Counted from the first letter of the stretch, positions 47,216 to 57,398 are shown. The stretch is 64,000 nt of DNA from CAVQGZ01 sp963714455 (GCA_963714455.1 CAVQON010000015.1:546220-610219); one strand, 5' to 3'. Translations and numbers: made by a program. The notes: generated by a model from the sequence alone, not told the origin.

Positions 47216-50200
47216 GCAGCGACTCCCCACACCGGACGGCTCGCACCCCCGCCGCACCGTCGATGGCCGCCGATGATGGCGCCAGCGGGCCGTCCAACGG
47301 TGGGGGCCGAGCGGCTGCTGACGCCGTCCAAGATCACCGCCTGGCTCGACTGCGCCCACTTCCTCACCCTGCGGCACGAGGTCGATCGGGGCGAGCGTGA
47401 GCAGGAACCCCAGCTCCTCGGCGAGATGGCGCGGATGCTGCTGGACAAGGGCGACGCGCATGAGAAGGAGGTCCTGGCCCGCTACCGAGCCAACGGGGTG
47501 GAGGTCTTCGAGGTTCCCCAGCGCAACCGCGGCGAGTCCTTCGCCGGCTGGGTGGATCGAGTCGGTGACGTGCTCGACGCCGGCCACGAGGTGGTCTACC
47601 AGATGCCGTTCGTCCACGACGGGATCCGCGGCATCGCCGACTTCCTCGAACGCGTCGTTGCCGAGGACGGCACGGTCGGCTACGAGCCGGTCGACGCCAA
47701 GCTGGCACGGAGCGCGGCCAAGCCCGGGCATGTGCTGCAGCTGTGCTTCTACGCCGAAGCACTGGCCGCGCGAACCGGGCAGGCGCCCGAGCACGTCCAC
47801 ATCGAGCTCGGCTCCGGTCAGCGCGAGACCGTCCGGGCCCAGGACGTCCTGCCCTACTGGCGCCGCCTCCGCAGCCAGCTCGCCGCGCTCGTCGCCGAGC
47901 CGCCCACGGAGGCGACACGGCCCGAGCCGTGCGACCACTGCGGCTTCTGCGAGTTCGAGAAGGTCTGCGACGCCGAGTGGCGAGCAGCGGACTCCCTCGT
48001 CCACGTCGCGAGCATTCGCCGGGCCGACCGCACCCTCCTCGAGAGCGACGGGGTGGACTCGATCGCCGCCCTCGCGGCCCTCGAACGCGAGGTCACCGAC
48101 CTCGATCCGCAGCGACAGCATCGTCTGACCCGCCAGGCGGCGCTCCAGGTCCGCGCACGTGAGGCGCCACCCACCGATCCCCCGCCGTTCGAGCTGATCG
48201 AGGCAGACGACCCCGACGGCGACGAGGAACCGGCCACCGGCACCGTCCCGGCAGTACCGACGCTGAGAGGATTCGCGGCACTGCCGGAACCGGACGAGGG
48301 TGACGTGTTCCTCGACTACGAGGGACACCCGTTCTGGAAGGCCGACGTCGGCCTGTTCTTCCTGATGGGCCTCATCGAGCACGAGGACGGGGACTGGCGC
48401 TACCGGGCGATCTGGTCCCACGACCAGGACGAGGAAGCCCGCGCCACCGAGCAGCTGGTGCAGTACCTCGCTGCACGTCGAGAGCAGTTCCCCGGCATGC
48501 ACGTCTACCACTACAACCACACCGAACGCAGCGCCCTGGAGCGGCTGGCCGCCCAGTACGGCGTCGCCGAGCTCGAGCTCGAGAAGCTCATCGCGACCGG
48601 CCTGTTCGTCGACCTGTACCCGATCGTGACCGGCGCCCTGCAGGCCGGAGTGGAGTCCTACGGGCTCAAGAGCATCGAGCAACTGCCCGGCTACGAACGC
48701 AGCCACGACATCGACCGCGGCGCCGGCGCCGTCGTGGAGTACGAGCACTGGATGCGCGACAGCGCACCCGACCGGCTCGAGCGCATCGCCCGCTACAACG
48801 AGGACGACGTCCGCGCGACGCTCGCGGTGCGTGACTGGCTCGTGGCCCAGCGACCCGGCGACATCGCCTGGCGCGACGCCGTCCTCGAACCCCGAGAGGA
48901 CGACGAGGACCTCGACACCCGCATCGAGGCCCTCCACGCCTTCGGCCCCGGCACCCCAGAGCACCTCATGGGCGACCTGCTCGGCTACTGGCGCCGTGAA
49001 CGCCGCGTCCTGTCGGCCGACCGTCTGCGGCTGTCACGGGCCGACGAGCATGAGCAGCTGGAGTCCCCCAGCGTCATCGCCCGCCTGACATTCGAGGGAT
49101 ACCAGGACCGCTTCCACGCGAGGACCGGCAAGCGGCTCGACCAGCCCGCCGCGCTGTTCTCCTTCCCCCCGCAGCCGGTCGACCCGGACATCACGCCCGG
49201 CTCCAGCCTCATCGTCGCGCTGACCGAGCAGCAGTGGTCGTTCTTCGACGTGGAAGCAGTCGACCGAGATGCTGGCACGTTGCGCGTCGTCGCGAACACG
49301 CACATGACCGACGACGGACTCATCCCAACCGCGCTGGTGCACTGGGGGGCTGTGCGGGACGCGCCCAAGCCTGAGGCGCTCATCGCAGCTGGCCGACCAG
49401 ATGCTCGCCGGAGACGCGAGCGCGGTCGGTCACGCCCTGCTCCGCCGGGATGCCACGGTCTTCCTCCCCGGCGGGGGCCCCGACTCAGGGTCTCCTGGTC
49501 GGCGGCTACCACGAGCTCTGCGACTGGGTGCCGCAGCTGTCGGGCAGCTACCTGCCCGTCCAGGGCCCGCCCGGCACCGGCAAGACCTTCACCGGCGCCC
49601 ACGTGATCCACACCCTCGTGCAGCAGGGCAAACGCGTGGGCATCACCGCCATGAGCCACCAGGCCATCGACAACCAGATGCAGGCCGTCGTCGACCGATT
49701 CGCCGAAGAAGGAAGCCCACTCCGCGCAGCCCGCCAGGCCAAGACCGGGCCAGTCGACGGCGTCGACTACCTCAACGACCAACAAGAAGGTCGCCGTCGG
49801 CGAGTACGACGTCGTCGCCGGCACCCCCTGGCTGTTCGCCAGCACCGACATGCGCGCGAATCCGGTCGACGTGCTCGTCGTCGACGAGGCTGGACAGCTC
49901 GGACTGGCCGACACCCTCGCGGCCTCGATCTCGGCCCACAACGTGCTCCTGCTCGGCGACCCGCAACAACTGCCTCAGGTGGCCCAAGCCAGCCACCCCA
50001 ACCGCTCCGGCGTCAGTGCCCTCGAACACCTGCTCGGTGAGGGCGTGCAGACCTTCCCTCCGGAGCAGGGCGTGCTGCTCGACACCACCTGGCGCATGCA
50101 CCCCGACGTGTGCCAGTTCATCTCCGACGTCATGTACGAGGGCCGGCTGACCAGCGAGACGTCCTGCGCCGTCCAGGCCACCGCGGCGGGCACCGGGTTG

Positions 50201-50905
50201 CGGTGGATCCGCGCCGACCACACCGGCCGGTCCACCGAGTCACCCGAGGAAGCCGCCCTGGTAGCCGCGACGATCCGCGGACTCGTCGGCACCGAGTGGA
50301 CGGACCGTCACGGAGAGACGCGGCCCCTCACCGTGGATGACGTGATCGTGGTGACCCCGTACAACGACCAGCGGCGCCTGCTGACCGCGACCCTGCAGTC
50401 CGACCCAGCGACGTCGGGGGTCGAGGTCGGCACCGTCGACAAGTTCCAAGGCCGAGAAGCCGCAGTCGTGATCTTCTCCATGGCCACGTCGTCGGCGGAG
50501 TTCATGCCCCGCAACGCCGACTTCCTGTTCTCCAAGAACCGCCTCAACGTCGCCATCAGTCGGGCACGCTGCCTCGCCTACCTGATCTGCACCGACGACC
50601 TGCTCGACACCAGGGCCCGCGACGTCGAGCAGATGACCCTCATCTCCGCGCTCTGCTCCTTCGTCGAGCACGCACACCACGACGAGCAGCGGAGACCAGC
50701 GTGGCCAGGTGGCCGATCGACTGCCACGCGAGGGCAAGGCCCTGCCTGGACGTGGGAGGTGACTGCAGGCGGCTATGCCGCAAGGGAGGTGACGACCCTG
50801 GTGACCGCGGCAGCCGCCTGGCCGAGGCCGGGCCACTGCCAGGCGATTGCAAGGCCAGCCAGAACGCGGAGGTGGCTGCAGACCGCTAGGCCGCAACGGA
50901 GATGA
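47212..50905 (+). pseudogene. TM0106-type RecB-like nuclease fused to SF1 helicase (four frame changes)
   Basis: ATG 47212 overlaps the preceding stop. After a +1 at about 47,322 the reading is 'AERLLTPSKITAWLDCAHFL', the nuclease core 'YEPVDAKLARSAAKPGHVLQ' (D-x-K), Fe-S-like 'CDHCGFCEFEKVCDAEW', an RNase-H-like exonuclease part ('GDVFLDYEGHPFWKADVG'), then the helicase. +1 shifts near 49,391, 49,473 and 49,790 separate its pieces: 'VQGPPGTGKTFTGAHVI' (Walker A), 'VDVLVVDEAGQLGLADTL' (II), 'LLLGDPQQLPQV' (III), 'TVDKFQGREAAVVIFSM' (V) and 'FLFSKNRLNVAISRARCL' (VI). About 1,200 residues. It probably degrades or processes DNA with its operon partners. Confidence 0.85.
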
Positions 50906-50940
50906 CGAGGCTGGTGACCTGCGGCAGCCTCTGGCGGAGG
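50770..50940. repeat. Diverged tandem copy of an amidohydrolase 3' end
   Basis: On the minus strand 50,773-50,830 reads 'LGQAAAAVTRVVTSLAA*' and 50,886-50,940 reads 'RQRLPQVTSLVISVAA*'. The nucleotides align over about 55 positions (for example GGAGGTGACGACCCTGGTGACC against GGAGATGACGAGGCTGGTGACC, split here by differences). The first is a leftover 3' end; the second is the live end of the amidohydrolase gene. Confidence 0.5.
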
Positions 50941-51682
50941 ACGTCGGGTGCCGACAGCTCGTCTCGGCGGAGCTCGAGCATGATCGAGAGCACTCGGCGG
51001 TCCTGCTGGTAGTGCCGTTGCGGGACGTAGGTCCCCGCGAAGGGCTCGTTCACCACGGGCTCCCCCAGCACGGCCAACTGGCGCGCAGCGAGATCGACCA
51101 GCCACTGCGGTGTGTGCGTCTCGTCGACGCCCGAGGCACACGGCTGGTCGTCGGCGGCCCGGATGGATCTCGTAGGGCAACGCGTGGGCCGGGTAGGAAT
51201 GCAGGTCGACGATCACGGCGCTCCCGGTGGCGGCGAGTCGCGCGTCTACGAGGTCGGCCAGGGCCGTCGCGTAGGGGTGGAAGTAGCTCTGGAGGAGGTC
51301 AGCCTCGTGTCCCGGGTCCGGGTGGCGTAGCGGCTGTCCGTGTGAGGTGCGGGTGTAGACCGCCCCCATGCCTGCAGCCAGCATCTCCTCCCGCTCGTCC
51401 GGGAACCGCTCCGGGTCGACGACCAGTCGCGACAGGTCGTTGCGGAACACCCAGGGCACCGGAGAGGCAGACCCATGCGCCGCGGTCGCGATCTTCTCCA
51501 GTGCCGGCGTCGGTCATGTGGCCAAGCTCGACAGCGAGTGCCGGGTCGTCGAGCAGGATCCTGTCCCGGACGCTGCGCGGGATGGTCGTGGCGGCGTGCG
51601 GGACGTGGAGGACGACCGGGGACCGAGGGTCGCCGGGCAGCACCGTGACGGTGCTGCCCGGCGAGGTGTCAGGCGGCGTCAC
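50886..51682 (-). pseudogene. N-formylglutamate amidohydrolase-like protein (three frame changes)
   Basis: The start is GTG 51682 or ATG 51715, inside the 3' end of the VWA gene. 'PVVLHVPHAATTIPRSVRDR' carries the conserved 'HVPHA' zinc ligand, then 'LGHMTDAGT', and after one inserted base 'VPWVFRNDLSRLVVDPERFP', 'GMGAVYTRTSHGQPLR' and 'SAVIVDLHSYPAHALPYE' (second zinc His). Two more insertions near 51,150 lead to 'QWLVDLAARQLAVLGEPVVN' and 'NEPFAGTYVPQRHYQ'. All three changes are +1 and all family motifs are kept. The family hydrolyses N-formylglutamate in histidine breakdown, but no hut genes are near, so its role here is unclear. Confidence 0.75.
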
Positions 51683-52999
51683 TGCTGCCCGACTCCGATC
51701 CCCCGCTCGGACCATCGGTGGTGACTTCGCCGCCCTGGTGGCGGGACTTGTAGCCGCGGGACTTGCGCAGGTAGTCCGACCGCAGCCGCTTGCTGTTGTA
51801 GGCAGCATCCCGGTCGGTCAGAGACATGCTCGACTCGGCCAGCCAGTCGGACTCGGCCCGCAGGTCATCGTCCAGGATCGACGTTCGGGGCGGACGCCAG
51901 CGACTGGCTCGCCCGGGACAGATGCTGCTGTGCCGCGTCGAGGTCCCCGTCGGCGAGGGCCTCCTCGGCCTGCTTCTTCGCCCGCTGGGTCTCCAGGAAG
52001 AGGACCTCCCGCTGAACCACCGGGTCCGGGACCCTGCCCTGTGCGACGTCGAACGGGACGACGTTGACCGACACGGGCACGGTGACCGTGTGCTGGGTCA
52101 GACTCGGCAGCTCGACGTAGTTCAGGGTGAGCGTGGCGACCTGCGCCAGGCCGAGGGCGGCCATGGCGGGGACGTCGATCCGGATGGTGACCTTTCGGGT
52201 CTCGCCGGCATAGAAGTCGCCGAGCTCGGCCAGGACGCCGCCTTCGACGCGCTGCGCGGGCAGCCCGTCGTTGAGCAGGGCGATCGACGTCACGTCGCCG
52301 GTCGGCTCGATGAGCAGGTTCGCGGCCTGGACCGTCTTGGACAGCAGCCCGTCGAGCTCGTCGGCGACGGCCTTGGCTGCGGCGTCGCCGTGCTCGGCGA
52401 AGGCGTGGTTGCCCAGCCCGCCGGCCGCGAGGGCCGCCAGGATGCTCTCGTCGTAGCCGGTGCCGATCCCGATGGTGGACGTCGTGATGGCCTGCTTGCC
52501 GGCGGCGTGTGCCACGCCCTGCAGCTTGACCGGGTCGGTCTCGCCGGAGTTGGCGTGGCCGTCGGACAGCAGCACCAGCGTGGCGCCGGTGTCGGTGCTG
52601 ACCCGCCGGGCCTCCTGCAAGCCGCGCAGGTACCCCGAAGACAGGTCGGTCATGCCGCCCGGGCCGATCTTGGCGATGTCGTGTCGGAGCCTGTCGCGGC
52701 CGAGGTCTGCCGACCTTGCCGGCCGGGATGGCGACGCTGGCCTGGTCGTCGAAGACCACAAGACCGAACCGGTCCCGGTCGTCCAGGCGGCCGACGAGGT
52801 CGACCAGCGCGCGCTTGGCGTGCGCCAGCCTAGGGCCGGACATAGACCCGGAGCGGTCGAGCACGACCACGGCGGTGTGCTCCGGACGAGGCTGCGAGGT
52901 CTCGGGCGCGTGCGGCGCGTCGAGCTCGAGCATGACGGTGACAGTGTCGTCGCTCTCCAGAGCGATCAGGTCGACGTCGAGGTGGGCGTTGATGTGCAT
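51669..52999 (-). pseudogene. VWA-domain protein (two frame changes)
   Basis: ATG 52999 follows GGAGGAACC at good spacing. A von Willebrand factor A domain starts about residue 35 with the MIDAS motif 'VVVLDRSGSMSGPRLAHAKR' (D-x-S-x-S). After one inserted base near 52,728 come 'DIAKIGPGGMTDLSSGYLRG' (T of the MIDAS) and 'LVLLSDGHANSGETDP' (D). A beta-rich part ('LLIEPTGDVTSIALLNDGLP') and a helical tail follow; a +1 near 51,885 extends it by 'ESDWLAESSMSLTDRDAAYN' to TGA 51669. The architecture resembles bacterial VWA/VIT-type proteins. It has its own copy of the island promoter motif. Confidence 0.8.
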
Positions 53000-53017
53000 G
53001 GGTGGTTCCTCCTTCTC

Positions 53018-53046
53018 ATGTACCACTGTGGGGCAGGGGGGTGACA
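53018..53046 (-). promoter_or_regulatory. Island promoter motif before the VWA gene
   Basis: On the minus strand TGTCAC (53046-53041) is followed by CCCCCTGCCCCACAGTGGTA (20 bases) and CAT, then the ribosome site and ATG 52999. It shares TGTCACCCCCCTGC with the site before 45,144 and CACAGTG with the site before the sigma factor gene. Confidence 0.6.
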
Positions 53047-53086
53047 GAACTCCTCCGTGCGCGATGCGGGTTGCGCCCTTGGGATG

Positions 53087-53533
53087 TCAGAGGAGCCCGA
53101 GTTCTCTCATGGCGTCCAGCTGCTCATCGGAGAGGCCGTACTCGGCCTTCTGGATCTCGCGTAGCGTCGTGTCGTCCAGCTGATGGGTGCTCGGATGGCG
53201 TCCTGGGTCGTCCTCTGGTCTCCTCCGTGGGCCCGCTGCTGAACCGGTGACCAGTGCGTGGTCGAGGTCCAGCGGTCCGTGCACGGTGTCCAAAGTGCCG
53301 TCAGCGTTCCTCACGATCGGCTCGACCAGGTACACGATCGCCGTCAGGCTCGATCGGCTCGGCGGCGGTCGCCCATCCCACGACGCTTCCGCCGCCGATC
53401 GCGACTGGCGCACGCGCCATCCCGGGTCGGCGAAGTCGAGGCGCACCTGCGGGTCGTCCAGGTCAACGGCTGGTGGTGCCTGTCGGCGCCACCTTCGGGT
53501 CAGCTCGCGGAGCCGTTTGGTCAGTCCTGTCAT
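53087..53533 (-). CDS. Hypothetical protein
   Basis: A 148-residue protein; its ATG overlaps the stop of the phosphatase gene (ATGA), so the two are translationally coupled. The N-terminus is basic ('LTKRLRELTRRWRRQAPPAV'), the middle has a beta-like 'LTAIVYLVEPIVRNADGTLD', and the C-terminus ends with a short helix pair 'LREIQKAEYGLSDEQLDAMR' that resembles a ubiquitin-associated or similar three-helix fragment only loosely. No family is recognised. Coupling to a phosphatase and proximity to a VWA gene suggest a shared pathway. Confidence 0.6.
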   Translation of the reverse strand: MTGLTKRLRELTRRWRRQAPPAVDLDDPQVRLDFADPGWRVRQSRSAAEASWDGRPPPSRSSLTAIVYLVEPIVRNADGTLDTVHGPLDLDHALVTGSAAGPRRRPEDDPGRHPSTHQLDDTTLREIQKAEYGLSDEQLDAMRELGLL

Positions 53534-54119
53534 GTCTCTCTCCAGATCGTCGGTACGGACGGGCGGGTCAGGCGGCTCGCGGCGGGTTGCTGGCGGACGG
53601 CAGTCCCGAGGGCGCCGGCTGCCTCGGTGAGCAGCCAGTCGACGAAGTCGTCGTTGAACAGGGCGATCTCGCTGCGCTTGGCCCGAATCAGGTCGATGGC
53701 GTCGGCGGCGTCCAAGCCGGCGAGCATGAGGACGAGGGCGGTGAGCAGTCCTGACCGGTTCAGGCCGGCCTGGCAGCGGATGAGGACCTGCTGTCCGGAC
53801 GCCCACCGCTGGTGGGCCCAACGAGCGGCCTCCACGACCCTGGTCATGTCCGCGTGCCGGGGGTGGGCGTCCATGAAGCCGTAGCGCAGCTCCTCGACCC
53901 CCCAGCCGAACGGCTGAGCCCACGCGAACAGCGTGAGCACGGCGTCGAAGCCACTGGCGGTCGTCGCCGACGTCAAGGGGCTGACGCAGTGTTGATCCAG
54001 GCGTCGTCGTCGGTACCGCCCTGGTAGAGGCCGGGAAGGATCTGGGAGTAGCGCTGCGCGGGCAGCTGGTCATCGGTTACGTAGCGCGGGGCGTAGAGAT
54101 CGTGGGCGGTGTTCCTCAT
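53530..54119 (-). pseudogene. Dual-specificity protein phosphatase (one frame change)
   Basis: ATG 54119 begins 'RNTAHDLYAPRYVTDDQLPA' and 'RYSQILPGLYQGGTDDDAWI', the usual DSP entry 'I.PGLY.G'. A missing base near 53,980 joins it to 'LTSATTASGFDAVLTLFAWA', 'VEELRYGFMDAHPRHADMTR' and the catalytic loop 'VLIRCQAGLNRSGLLTALVL' (C-x5-R-S), followed by 'AIDLIRAKRSEIALFNDDF'. The general-acid Asp is in 'GFMDAHP'. About 196 residues. It should remove phosphate from Ser/Thr/Tyr proteins or from nucleotides or RNA. This is one of the few places where the best fit is a deletion rather than an insertion. Confidence 0.8.
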
Positions 54120-54197
54120 GCTGGTGGTCCTCTCGTAGTGATGTGCCGGTTCGTGGGCGGTGCCTCTACTCGTATGACGTTGAGCGCAGGCTCGCCG

Positions 54198-55125
54198 TTA
54201 ACAACCGATCGGACGTGCAGGCGACTCGACCTGGGATTGGTGCCGTTGGTCGATCCGCAGGTGCCCGTGGTGCCACACACAGCCTGAGCCGCCAGTGCTC
54301 GAGCTTCTGTGGAGCCTGTCTCTGCGAATCAGTTCCAGGCTCGCTCGAGCGGCGGCGAGGATCTCGTTCCACGCTGCTACGCCGATCTCGCGCATCCGGT
54401 TGCGGAGGGTCGCGCCGGAGGGTGCGTCCGCGTGAGCACGCTGCCAGATGTCGTAGCCGTTGTACGTCGGTCGAGTCCCGCTCGACTGGGAGTCCTCGAG
54501 GTACAGCGCTACCCAGAACAGCAGGTCGTTGGTGCTCCACCGCCGGATGTAGGTGTCCTTCGGGCGAAGGGCCGGACCGGCGGGCACTCCCGCGTGGTCA
54601 CAGATGTTCTGCCAGCCGAAGCGCGCGACCAAGAGCGCCGCGGACGGGTCGTCGTCTCGGCGGACGGCGTCGTAGGTCTTCCACGCCATGCCCGTTGCGC
54701 CGGGGGTGCGGCGCTGAACGGCGGCCCAGGCGACCCGAAGGGCATCGAGGATGTCGGCGAGCTCGTAGTCCGGCTCGCGGCGCCGACGCGGTGACAGGAT
54801 GAGGTGCGTGGGCACAAGGCCGGTGGCGATGGCGGTGGCCAGCTGAGCGTCGCTGAGGCTCAGGTCTGCCTTCAGGTCGTCTCGCGAGGTGAGGCCCCGT
54901 TCGGCGAGGTGGGCGGCGACGCGTCGCGCATTACGTACCGGGAGCGGATCGGGGGCGGGGACGGCGCTGACCGATCACCTGGCGAACGCGCTCGTGCGAG
55001 TAGCCGTGGCGTTCGCCGATCTCGCGGTAGGTCAGTCCGTTGCTGCGCAGGACAGCCCAGATGTCGAACATGCGGTGCCGCTCGACGGGCCGGTCGGGGC
55101 TGGTGGCGGTGGTGGTAGTCATCAT
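54198..55125 (-). pseudogene. Sigma-region-4-like HTH DNA-binding protein (one frame change)
   Basis: ATG 55125 or 55122, just after GAGGAGA. The N-terminus 'RHRMFDIWAVLRSNGLTYRE', 'IGERHGYSHERVRQVIGQ' is a helix-turn-helix like sigma region 4.2. One inserted base near 54,963 joins it to 'VRNARRVAAHLAERGLTSRD', 'SDAQLATAIATGLVPTHLIL'. Two segments with a homing-endonuclease-associated look follow: 'WKTYDAVRRDDDPSAALLVA' and 'GTRPTYNGYDIWQRAHADAP'. About 309 residues. The island promoter motif precedes it. It is probably a regulator, or related to HNH-associated proteins. Confidence 0.6.
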
Positions 55126-55150
55126 TCTCCTCGCATCTCTCGTCTCGTTG

Positions 55151-55182
55151 ATGTGGCAACTCTGCGGCAGAGGGGTGACACA
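55151..55182 (-). promoter_or_regulatory. Island promoter motif before the HTH gene
   Basis: On the minus strand TGTGTCAC (55182-55175), then 21 bases beginning CCCTCTGCCGCAGAG, then CATCAAC. The CATCAAC end and the spacing are the same as for the site before the RNase H gene on the other strand. Confidence 0.65.
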
Positions 55183-55189
55183 TCCAGGA

Positions 55190-55856
55190 ACTGCGGAGCG
55201 TGAGGCTCCTACCCGTCTCGTCATCTGCCTGCACCTGTCGCGCCCACATGCGGTAGGCGCGGTGGTCCTCCCACATCCGACGCTGTCGCACGCCGCGCAC
55301 TCCATCGGCAACCCCGAAGCCGATCCCGCCGATGAGCACCAAGACGAATAGGACGATGGACGTTGGGATCCAGGCCAGGAGAAACACCACAGGGGCTGAG
55401 GACGACCATGCCGACCACCGCCCAGAGTCCGATGGCGCTGTCGGTACCCACCGCGAAGTGGACGAAGACGCCGACGGTCACAAGGACCGTCATGGCGAGG
55501 CTGATCCCCGTCAGGGCATCCCCGTCGACCATCCACGCCGGGGTTCTCGAGGCGCGCGCTGCCAGCCACCGGTCTGGAGGCAGCATGTCGGATGATCGCT
55601 CGCAGTCGCTCAGGTACCTGGCACGAAGGCGCCGCTCGTACCGGCTGGCCACAGGCGTCGCCGGCCAGGATCGCGCAGCGACGGCCCGGGCATGCTCAGC
55701 GGCTTCCCGGCGGCGGGCCGTGGCCTCGGCGGCCTCGGCCCGGGCTCGACGCTGAGCCGCCTGCTGCTGCTCGCGTCGCTGTTCGGCCTCCCAACGGCGG
55801 CGGGTGGTCTCCCAATCCCGCCGCACACGGCGGTTCGGCCGTGGTGCCTGAGTCAT
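55190..55856 (-). pseudogene. Membrane protein with basic coiled-coil N-terminus (one frame change)
   Basis: ATG 55856 starts 'MTQAPRPNRRVRRDWETTRR' and a charged, Ala/Arg/Glu-rich helix ('AEATARRREAAEHARAVAA'). Hydrophobic segments 'LAMTVLVTVGVFVHFAVGTD' and 'AIGLWAVVGMVVLSP' follow. After a frame change near 55,395 a third span appears, 'VFLLAWIPTSIVLFVLVLIG', then 'IGFGVADGVRGVRQRRMWED'. The C-terminus near 55,190 is uncertain and lies just upstream of the HTH gene promoter. No family is recognised. Confidence 0.5.
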
Positions 55857-56072
55857 CCGAGTCCTCCTTGCTCGCTGCGCTGTGGGTCTTCCTGCCCGGC
55901 CGGCCATGTGGCGCGCCGGCGGCACGCCCGGCCTCACCGGTAGCGCTCAACGAAGCCAAGGGCTGCCGCTGCCTCCCCGCGGGGCCAGGTGAGTTGCAGG
56001 CGCGTCGTCGACGGATAAGGACGCCGCGTGACACAACCCCTCAGACGATCCGTGTCGTGGCAGGGTGAGGGA

Positions 56073-56604
56073 GTGACCGAAGACCCATCTCCAGAGCGAT
56101 CGGTCCGGGACGTCGCCGAGCTTCTCGCGGCACTGGACCTACGGCGGATCGAAGACCTCGAGGACCTGCTGTACGACACCTTCGACGACCCCGACGTCCA
56201 CGTGGACATCGACATGCCTGGCGAGGTGGCGATCGTCCGGGATGGGATCGGGCTGGGCCGGAGAGTTTCCGTTCAAGCTCAGCGAGTTCTGGGCGATAGC
56301 CAACGAGCTCGACGCCGAGATCATGGCTCAGCAGTCCTGGGCATCGCTCTCGGAGACCATCGGGCTCGTCGAGGGTCTCCACGTCGAGATCACCGCCAAA
56401 CAAGATGAGGGCGACAGCGACGCGGAGTTGGTCACTGCTGATGAGTACCCGTTCGACGAACCGGCCCCCGACGACCTGACAGTCGCCGACTGGCAAGCCA
56501 CACGGTTCGATGCCTGCTACCCGACTCTCAGCGTCGACGTCCTAGCCCCGGATGGCACACCTGCCGATCCTTCCGAACGACTCGGCACGATCAGAAGCCG
56601 CTGA
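56073..56604 (+). pseudogene. Acidic hypothetical protein (one frame change)
   Basis: GTG 56073 follows GGTGAGGG and begins 'TEDPSPERSVRDVAELLAAL', 'DLRRIEDLEDLLYDTFDDPD'. One extra base near 56,262 separates this from 'EFPFKLSEFWAIANELDAEI', 'MAQQSWASLSETIGLVEGLH' and 'VTADEYPFDEPAPDDLTVAD'. About 176 residues, strongly acidic. GTG 56028 is a possible longer start. Acidic proteins of this type in mobile elements can be inhibitors or DNA mimics, but nothing here proves that. Family unknown. Confidence 0.5.
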
Positions 56605-56687
56605 CGCTGCGGACCGGCCGGACTCTCAGCGCCGATTCCCGCGCCGACGGTCACAGAGGTCACCTACGAGTCGAGCCGGCGGGGAGA

Positions 56688-56719
56688 TGTGTCACGTCGA
56701 CCACGCACAGTGAACGCAT
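56688..56719 (+). promoter_or_regulatory. Island promoter motif before the sigma factor gene
   Basis: TGTGTCAC (56688-56695), 21 bases containing CACAGTG, then CAT at 56717-56719 whose AT begins the ATG of the sigma gene at 56718. The arrangement predicts a leaderless transcript and autoregulation if the sigma factor recognises this motif. Confidence 0.65.
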
Positions 56720-57315
56720 GACCGACGGAACCCCGCAGACGCCCCCTTGCTCCCCAACGAACACGACCCCCGAGAACCACCGACCGCCCGACGGACGACC
56801 AGCTCCACGAGGCACGCGCGATCGCACTTCGCGTGGCGAACCGCTACCTCGAGCCAGCGACCGGGCTCGCTGACGATGTCGCTCAGGCCACCCTCGTCAA
56901 GTTCGTGGATGTCGACCTGGACGGGCTTGGCAACTGGCGTGCCTGGGTGAACAGGGTGGCCAGGAACGAAGCCATCGACCACCTACGACGCGAGAAGACC
57001 CACTCGTGGGGTGTGACAGACGTCGACGCCTCACCCTCCGCGCCACCGAAGCAGCTGCGGGAGGTCGGGCCAAGCGCCGCGGGGATGTGGCCGCAGATCA
57101 TCACGAAGCTCACCGAGACCCTGGGCGACCGCGAGCGCGAGATGCTGCTCGCCAGCCTCGACGGGGCCAGCAACGACGACATCGCACGCGACTTCGGGTA
57201 CGCCAACGGCAGGAGCGTCGCAGTCATCCTGACGCGAGCCCGGGCGAAGGTGCGCGCCGCGTTCACCGACCGACAAGAAGTGCTCGAGCTCCTCGGCCCG
57301 CAGCGCCTCTACTGA
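56718..57315 (+). pseudogene. ECF-like RNA polymerase sigma factor (one frame change)
   Basis: From ATG 56718, one inserted base near 56,794 separates a short N-terminus from 'TDDQLHEARAIALRVANRYL', 'ADDVAQATLVKFVDVDLDGL' and 'WRAWVNRVARNEAIDHLRRE', clear sigma-70 region 2 (the -10 recognition helix with 'VARN.AIDHLRRE'). After a short linker, region 4 is 'LGDREREMLLASLDGASNDD', 'IARDFGYANGRSVAVILTRA' and 'RAKVRAAF'. About 198 residues, the size of ECF sigma factors. No anti-sigma gene is obvious beside it. It is a good candidate for the factor that reads the island promoter motif. Confidence 0.8.
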
Positions 57316-57346
57316 CGCCGATGCCACCTGAGAGCAGACGGCGAGT

Positions 57347-57378
57347 TGTGTCACGGGGCTGCCTGACGCTGGGTGCAT
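57347..57378 (+). promoter_or_regulatory. Island promoter motif before the RNase H gene
   Basis: TGTGTCAC (57347-57354), 21 bases starting GGGGCTGCC, then CATCAAC (from 57376), followed by GAGAGGAG and ATG 57399. The spacing and CATCAAC are identical to the site before the HTH gene. Confidence 0.65.
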
Positions 57379-57398
57379 CAACCCGAGAGGAGACCACC

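Noticed and set aside
45135..48964. Very long minus-strand open frames opposite the 45-49 kb operon
   Set aside because: They are Arg/Pro/Val-rich antisense frames typical of GC-rich codons; the plus-strand proteins carry recognised motifs and overlapping starts.
56029..56036. A sixth copy of the island promoter motif (minus strand)
   Set aside because: TGTGTCAC is present, but no CAT occurs at the conserved distance and the next minus-strand gene starts about 170 bases away.
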